A stretch of DNA of 64,000 nucleotides. Source: Photobacterium marinum. GTDB lineage: Bacteria; Pseudomonadota; Gammaproteobacteria; Enterobacterales; Vibrionaceae. The DNA is taken from contig NZ_AMZO01000045.1 in assembly GCF_000331515.1 (NCBI RefSeq), positions 1 through 64,000 on the forward strand, read 5' to 3'. The position numbers and the translations under genes were made by a program. The notes beneath the pieces are model-generated. The model was not told the DNA's origin and did no database searches. It worked only from the letters and a program-made list of their open reading frames with translations. Shown in pieces: positions 59,438 through 64,000 of the stretch (positions are counted from its first letter, which is position 1; every line of letters begins with the position of its first letter).

Positions 59438-60940
59438 ATGGAAGCAGATAACCAGGCCGGTGAAATTCTGTCCCTGTTTCGTCTGCCTTTCTCGTTTGCA
59501 AGGCGTCACCGGGTGGTACTGGAGCAGGCAGAGCAAGGTTTGACACTGTTCTTTACCGGTTCGCTGAATGCGGCCGTCCTGGCGGAAGTCCGTCGGGCTT
59601 CCGGTGGGGCGTTTGTTCCTCAGGAGCTGGCAGAAAAAGAGTTCGAGCTTAAGCTGACGGAAGTGTATCAGCGTGATTCGTCCGAAGCGCGTCAGCTGAT
59701 GGAAGATTTGGGTTCAGACAGTGATGATTTTTTCTCGTTGGCTGAAGATCTGCCGGAATCGGAAGACTTGCTTGAGTCAGAAGACGACGCGCCAATTATC
59801 AAGCTGATTAATGCCATGCTGGCCGAAGCGATTAAAGAGGCTGCATCGGATATCCACATTGAAACCTTCGAAAAATCCCTGTCGATCCGTTTCCGGGTCG
59901 ATGGCGTATTGCGTGAAGTGTTGCAGCCGAACCGCAAGCTGGCACCGTTGCTGGTGTCACGTATCAAGGTTATGGCAAGGCTGGATATCGCAGAGAAACG
60001 TGTGCCGCAGGATGGCCGTATTTCCCTGCGTATCGGTGGCCGCGCGGTTGATGTGCGTGTGTCGACGATGCCGTCATCACACGGTGAGCGTGTGGTGCTT
60101 CGTCTGCTCGATAAGAACGCGACCCGCCTTGACCTGCACAGTCTGGGTATGACTGACACCAACCATGAGAGCTTCAGGCATATCATCGAACGCCCTCACG
60201 GTATCATTCTGGTGACCGGTCCGACCGGTTCCGGTAAGTCGACCACACTGTATGCCGGTTTGCAGGAGCTGAACGGTAAGGAACGTAATATCCTGACGGT
60301 GGAAGACCCTATTGAATTCGATATCGACGGTATCGGCCAGACGCAGGTGAACTCTAAGGTAGACATGACTTTTGCCCGAGGCTTGCGCGCGATTTTGCGT
60401 CAGGACCCGGATGTGGTGATGGTTGGTGAGATCCGTGACCTTGAAACCGCCTCGATTGCGGTTCAGGCATCTCTGACTGGTCACATGGTACTGTCTACCC
60501 TGCACACCAATACCGCGGTGGGTGCGATCACCCGTCTGCGAGATATGGGTATTGAGCCATTCCTAGTGTCTTCATCCCTGTTGGGCGTACTGGCCCAGCG
60601 TCTGGTCCGTACTTTATGTAAACACTGTCGTGAACCATATGAAGCGTCAACTGAGCAGAAACGTCTGTTTGGTTTGCCTGCTGATGCGCCGCTGACTTTG
60701 TATCGGGCTAAAGGTTGTGAGGAATGCAATAACAAGGGCTATCGTGGCCGAACCGGTATCCATGAGCTGTTGCTGGTAGATGAAAAGGTTCAGGAGCTGA
60801 TCCACGCAGAAGTGGGTGAGCTGGCTATCGAGAAAGCCATTCGCGGCCATACTCCGAGCATCCGTGATGATGGCCTGGCGAAAGCCAAAGCCGGTATTAC
60901 GACCCTTGAGGAAGTAATGCGGGTAACCAGGGAGGGCTGA
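59438..60940 (+). CDS. gspE: Type II secretion ATPase GspE (EpsE)
   Basis: GspE (500 residues) powers pseudopilus assembly. Walker A GPTGSGKST is near residue 263, the Asp box VEDPIEF follows, then Walker B DPDVVMVGEIRD and the His box. A four-cysteine zinc module, CKHC then CEEC near residues 391-432, is typical of T2SS ATPases. The N-terminal GspE domain interacts with GspL. It starts 2 bp after gspD. Nothing looks damaged. Confidence 0.97.
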   Translation: MEADNQAGEILSLFRLPFSFARRHRVVLEQAEQGLTLFFTGSLNAAVLAEVRRASGGAFVPQELAEKEFELKLTEVYQRDSSEARQLMEDLGSDSDDFFSLAEDLPESEDLLESEDDAPIIKLINAMLAEAIKEAASDIHIETFEKSLSIRFRVDGVLREVLQPNRKLAPLLVSRIKVMARLDIAEKRVPQDGRISLRIGGRAVDVRVSTMPSSHGERVVLRLLDKNATRLDLHSLGMTDTNHESFRHIIERPHGIILVTGPTGSGKSTTLYAGLQELNGKERNILTVEDPIEFDIDGIGQTQVNSKVDMTFARGLRAILRQDPDVVMVGEIRDLETASIAVQASLTGHMVLSTLHTNTAVGAITRLRDMGIEPFLVSSSLLGVLAQRLVRTLCKHCREPYEASTEQKRLFGLPADAPLTLYRAKGCEECNNKGYRGRTGIHELLLVDEKVQELIHAEVGELAIEKAIRGHTPSIRDDGLAKAKAGITTLEEVMRVTREG

Positions 60941-60943
60941 TAA

Positions 60944-62164
60944 ATGGCGGCATTTGAATATAAAGCTCTCGATGCCAAAGGGCGGCAGAAGAAAGGGGTA
61001 CTTGAAGGGGATAATGCCCGTCAGGTACGTCAGCAACTGCGCGAGCAGGGAATGATCCCGGTTGAAGTGGTTCAGACTCGTGAGCGTGAGCAGAAGCGGG
61101 CTTCTGCCGGTTTCAGCCTGCGTCGAGGGATCAGTACCACAGAGCTGTCATTGATCACCCGTCAGCTGGCAACTCTGGTTCAGGCTTCAATGCCGCTGGA
61201 AGAGTGCCTTAAAGCGGTCGCTGAGCAGTGTGAGAAGCCGCGACTGAAGCAAATGTTGCTGGCTGTCCGCTCCCGGGTGGTTGAGGGTTATACCCTGTCA
61301 GACAGCATGGCCGAATATCCGCATATCTTTGATCAGCTGTTTCGTGCCATGGTGGCGGCCGGTGAAAAATCCGGTCACCTTGATACCGTGCTTAATCGTC
61401 TGGCGGATTACACCGAAAACCGTCAACAAATGCGCAGCAAACTGCAGCAGGCAATGATTTACCCGACCATGCTGACTCTGGTTGCCGTGGGTGTGGTGTC
61501 GTTTCTGCTTGCGACCGTGGTGCCGAAGATTGTCGATCAGTTTGTCCAGATGGGACAGCAGTTACCGACGATTACCGAAGTGCTGCTGGTTGCCAGTGAT
61601 TTTGTTCAGAACTGGGGGCTGGCGGTTGTGTTAGCCATTGCGGTGCTGATTCTGTTGCTGAAAGCTGCGCTGAGAAAGCCGGACTTTCGCATGCGATGGG
61701 ATCGCTGGGTTATGGGACTGCCGGTGATTGGCAAAGTGGCCCGTGGCCTGAGTACCTCACGTTTTGCCCGCACCCTTTCGATCTGTACTTCCAGTGCCAT
61801 TCCCTTGCTGGAAGGGATGAAAGTCGCATCAGATGTGATGACCAACACCTGGGTGAACAAACAGGTGCTTGAAGCTGCGGATAAGGTACGGGAAGGCGCC
61901 AGTCTTCGGGTATCCCTTGAGCAGACCAAATTATTCCCGCCGATGATGCTGCATATGATCGCCAGTGGCGAGCGCAGTGGCGAACTCGAGCAGATGTTAA
62001 CCCGGGCAGCTGACAACCAGGACCGTGATTTCGAGTCGCTGGTAAATATGGCTCTGGGTATTTTCGAACCTTTGTTAATTGTCGCGATGGCTGGCATCGT
62101 CATGTTTATCGTAGTGGCCACCCTGATGCCGATTATTGCTCTTAACAACATGGTCGGTATGTAG
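60944..62164 (+). CDS. gspF: Type II secretion platform protein GspF (EpsF)
   Basis: GspF (406 residues) is the polytopic platform protein. Two T2SSF domains (about 70-195 and 275-400) each start with a LxxF/ARTLS-like helix, for example STSRFARTLSICTSSAIPLLEGMKVA near residue 270. Three membrane helices lie near 170-190, 222-240 and 375-398. N-terminal AAFEYKALDAKGRQKKGVLEGDNARQ is typical. It lies 3 bp after gspE. Confidence 0.96.
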   Translation: MAAFEYKALDAKGRQKKGVLEGDNARQVRQQLREQGMIPVEVVQTREREQKRASAGFSLRRGISTTELSLITRQLATLVQASMPLEECLKAVAEQCEKPRLKQMLLAVRSRVVEGYTLSDSMAEYPHIFDQLFRAMVAAGEKSGHLDTVLNRLADYTENRQQMRSKLQQAMIYPTMLTLVAVGVVSFLLATVVPKIVDQFVQMGQQLPTITEVLLVASDFVQNWGLAVVLAIAVLILLLKAALRKPDFRMRWDRWVMGLPVIGKVARGLSTSRFARTLSICTSSAIPLLEGMKVASDVMTNTWVNKQVLEAADKVREGASLRVSLEQTKLFPPMMLHMIASGERSGELEQMLTRAADNQDRDFESLVNMALGIFEPLLIVAMAGIVMFIVVATLMPIIALNNMVGM

Positions 62165-62189
62165 TTTTTTTCCTTTGGAGGTTTTTTCA

Positions 62190-62624
62190 ATGCAACGCAA
62201 ACAACGCGGCTTTACGCTGCTGGAAGTAATGGTAGTGATCGTGATCCTGGGGGTGCTGGCCAGCCTGGTTGTGCCAAACCTGCTGGGTAACAAGGAAAAA
62301 GCGGATCAACAGAAAGTCGTTACTGACATCAGTGCTCTGGAGCAGGCACTGGACATGTACAAGCTGGACAACAGCGTGTACCCGAGCACAGACCAGGGTC
62401 TGGATGCACTGGTAACCAAGCCTTCAGCAAGCCCTGAACCTCGCAACTACCAGGATGGCGGCTACATCAAGCGTCTGCCAAAAGACCCTTGGGGTTACGA
62501 GTATAACTATGTGATGCCGGGCGAGCATGGCGCAGTAGATATCTTCAGCCTGGGTGCTGATGGTCAGGAAGGCGGTGACGGCGTGAATGCTGACATCGGT
62601 AACTGGAACATGCATGACCGATAA
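62190..62624 (+). CDS. gspG: Major pseudopilin GspG (EpsG)
   Basis: GspG (144 residues) is the major subunit of the pseudopilus. The prepilin leader MQRKQRG is cleaved before FTLLEVMVVIVILGVLASLVV, with Glu5 of the mature protein present. The C-terminal calcium-binding region DPWGYEYNYVMPGEHGAVDIFSLGADGQEGG is typical. The start follows TTGGAGG by a normal distance; the longer frame from 62136 overlaps gspF and is not used. Confidence 0.97.
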   Translation: MQRKQRGFTLLEVMVVIVILGVLASLVVPNLLGNKEKADQQKVVTDISALEQALDMYKLDNSVYPSTDQGLDALVTKPSASPEPRNYQDGGYIKRLPKDPWGYEYNYVMPGEHGAVDIFSLGADGQEGGDGVNADIGNWNMHDR

Positions 62625-62676
62625 CAGTGACAGGCGGCCCTGAAGGTCGCCTTTCATTGCCAGAGGCTGAGATAAG

Positions 62677-63270
62677 ATGAAGAAGCGTGCAGCGGGTTTT
62701 ACCCTGATAGAAATTTTGCTGGTGTTGGTGTTGCTTGCAACCAGTGCAGTAGCCGTCATTGTGATGCTGCCTGAAAGTAAGGATGACAAAGCGAAAGAAG
62801 AAGCTGCACGTTTTCACCATCTGGTTCAGCTACTGGGAGAAGATGCCCTGTTAAATGGCATTGATTACGGTGTGCGGGTTGAACGTCACCGTTACCAGTT
62901 TCTTCAGCTAACCGGTAAGGATTGGCAGCCGATCAAAGAATCCCGCTTCTTTACCGAAGTGGATATGGACGAAGAAATCAGCCTGCGGGTTGAGATTGGC
63001 GGTTACTCCTGGCAGGACAAAGACCGTCTGTTCAAACCGGGTTCGCTGTTTAATGAAGACCTGTTTGCTGAACAAACTGATAAGAAAAAAATCAAACCGC
63101 CGCAAGTTGTCGTGATGGCCAGCGGTGAATACACCCCGTTTACCCTTGAATTTGAAATTGACGGGGAAAATGAATTTTGGCGGGTCCAGGCTGATGAGAT
63201 TGGCCAGCTGTACCTGCTTGCTCCCGGTGAGACCATCGAGAGCCAGAAACAACAAAGGGATGCGCGATGA
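62677..63270 (+). CDS. gspH: Minor pseudopilin GspH (EpsH)
   Basis: GspH (197 residues) has prepilin leader MKKRAAG followed by FTLIEILLVLVLLATSAVAVIVMLPES, with Glu5 retained. The globular part (GIDYGVRVERHRYQFLQLTGKDWQPI) fits GspH, which caps the pseudopilus tip with GspI, J and K. It begins 52 bp after gspG and overlaps gspI by 4 nt. It was named by order and the GspH pattern. Confidence 0.93.
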   Translation: MKKRAAGFTLIEILLVLVLLATSAVAVIVMLPESKDDKAKEEAARFHHLVQLLGEDALLNGIDYGVRVERHRYQFLQLTGKDWQPIKESRFFTEVDMDEEISLRVEIGGYSWQDKDRLFKPGSLFNEDLFAEQTDKKKIKPPQVVVMASGEYTPFTLEFEIDGENEFWRVQADEIGQLYLLAPGETIESQKQQRDAR

Positions 63271-63629
63271 AAAAAAGCAATCGCGGGATGACCTTGCTTG
63301 AAGTGCTGGTCGCACTGGCAGTATTTGCTACCGCAGCCCTTAGTGTGATGAAAGCAGTCAGTCAGCACTTAAATACCCTTGGCTACCTGGAAGAGAAAAC
63401 TTTTGCAGTCATGGTGGCAGATAACGAACTGACCAAGATGCGCTTGTCCGGGCAGATCCCGAGTTCGGAAAAACGAGGGAAATCAGAGCTGGCTGGCCGT
63501 GAATGGTACTGGTCCATCAAAAGTACCAAGACCGCCGATGGTTATTTGCGGGCGCTGGATGTGACTGTGGCAAAAGATCAGGATCGAAAACAGTCGGTAG
63601 TGACACTGAGAACTTATGTTGAAAATTAA
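63267..63629 (+). CDS. gspI: Minor pseudopilin GspI (EpsI)
   Basis: GspI (120 residues) has the leader MKKSNRG, cleaved before MTLLEVLVALAVFATAALSVMKAV, again with Glu5 retained. The domain contains EEKTFAVMVADNELTKMRL and REWYWSIKSTKTADGYLRALDVTVAKD, normal for GspI. It overlaps gspH by 4 nt and gspJ by 14 nt, which indicates tight coupling of minor pseudopilin translation. Confidence 0.95.
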   Translation: MKKSNRGMTLLEVLVALAVFATAALSVMKAVSQHLNTLGYLEEKTFAVMVADNELTKMRLSGQIPSSEKRGKSELAGREWYWSIKSTKTADGYLRALDVTVAKDQDRKQSVVTLRTYVEN

Positions 63630-64000
63630 CCGACAGAACTGCCGCACAAAAACAGTACGTGGTCGCCAGGGCGGCTTTACCCTGTTGGAAGTACTGGTGG
63701 CAATTGCTGTTTTTTCTATGCTGAGTGTATCGGCCTATCAGGTGATGAATGGTGTACAGCGCAGTGATCAGATATCACGCGAACACAATGACCGATTGCA
63801 GGAAATTCAGCGGGCGATGGTGATGATGGACAATGACTTCCGTCAGATCATTGCCAGGAAAAACCGCTCCCAGGGGGAAGACCCTTCGGACAAGTTATTG
63901 CTCAGCAGTGAATACCTGCTGGACTCCGCCAGTATGGGGATCATTTTTACCCGTACCGGCTGGCAAAACCCGCAGCAGATGTTCCCTCGCGGAGAAAACG
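63616..64000 (+). CDS. gspJ: Minor pseudopilin GspJ (EpsJ), cut by window end
   Basis: Only the first 128 codons are inside the window. After a short basic leader (RQNCRTKTVRGRQGG) the pseudopilin motif is FTLLEVLVAIAVFSMLSVSAYQVMN, with Glu5. The later RTGWQNPQQMFPR stretch is typical of GspJ. The ATG at 63616 overlaps gspI by 14 nt. Later genes of the operon (gspK, L, M, N) would follow outside the window. Confidence 0.93.
   Translation, partial: MLKINRQNCRTKTVRGRQGGFTLLEVLVAIAVFSMLSVSAYQVMNGVQRSDQISREHNDRLQEIQRAMVMMDNDFRQIIARKNRSQGEDPSDKLLLSSEYLLDSASMGIIFTRTGWQNPQQMFPRGEN

Noticed and set aside
1..64000. CRISPR arrays, insertion sequences, prophage, tRNA or rRNA genes
   Set aside because: No direct-repeat/spacer pattern, transposase, integrase (other than XerC), or tRNA/rRNA sequence was recognised by reading.

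Overview
The window is a chromosomal segment of a gammaproteobacterium of the Vibrionaceae. The evidence is gene content and order (hemCDXY divergent from cyaA, lptM-lysA-dapF-DUF484-xerC-yigB, polA-spf-engB, yihI, hemN, glnA-ntrBC, bipA, pckA-hslO-hslR, gsp/eps), plus Vibrio-like small RNAs: Spot 42, a long RyhB and a CsrB/CsrC-type RNA. Base composition looks near 50% GC and fairly even, and no insertion sequence, prophage, CRISPR array, tRNA or rRNA was seen. Genus cannot be fixed by eye; Photobacterium, Grimontia/Enterovibrio or Vibrio are all possible. Most of these genes lie near the chromosome I origin in known vibrios.

Layout. 1-4.1 kb: tetrapyrrole operon hemC-hemD-hemX-hemY (minus). 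4.1-7.1 kb: cyaA (plus) with a consensus CRP site upstream. 7.2-12.2 kb: cyaY (minus), then lptM, lysA, dapF, DUF484, xerC, yigB (plus), covering lysine/peptidoglycan precursor synthesis and dimer resolution. 12.3-14.9 kb: an accessory operon (minus) with two tandem small secreted Cys-rich peptides (DUF2282), an MNIO enzyme (DUF692), its partner protein (DUF2063) and a DoxX membrane protein. This is a bufferin/Hvf-type modified-peptide system linked to copper in other bacteria and is the most notable system here. 15.3-17.5 kb: uvrD with a LexA box. 17.5-22.1 kb: ggt, a LysE-type exporter with an AraC regulator, and rarD (minus). 22.3-26.4 kb: recQ, DUF3630, yhhQ behind a probable preQ1 riboswitch, a GNAT gene and RyhB with Fur boxes (plus). 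26.4-31.8 kb: elbB (minus), polA behind DnaA boxes and clustered GATC sites, Spot 42, a second candidate small RNA, engB (minus). 32.0-36.8 kb: cytochrome c4, a 437-nt CsrB/CsrC-like RNA, a methyltransferase, yihI, DUF2489, hemN (plus). 36.8-45 kb: a possible small ORF, a GGDEF/EAL signalling protein, ntrC, ntrB, a DUF4124 protein and glnA (minus), with NtrC sites and a sigma-54 promoter. 45-50.8 kb: bipA/typA, an ATPase, a DUF2959 lipoprotein (minus), yihY, dtd, and an acetyltransferase with a thioesterase-like domain. 50.7-56.2 kb: an AsmA-like protein, pckA, hslO, hslR (minus). 56.5-64 kb: type II secretion operon gspCDEFGHIJ, cut by the window end inside gspJ.

Regulation is unusually visible: CRP (cyaA, bipA), LexA (uvrD), NtrC/sigma-54 (glnA, ntrB), Fur (ryhB), DnaA (polA), a preQ1 riboswitch (yhhQ), and three or four trans-acting small RNAs within 7 kb (RyhB, Spot 42, a candidate RNA, CsrC). 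The metabolic core (heme, cAMP, nitrogen, gluconeogenesis) is therefore interleaved with global post-transcriptional regulators. All identifications come from reading motifs and recalled family features; no database search was run.
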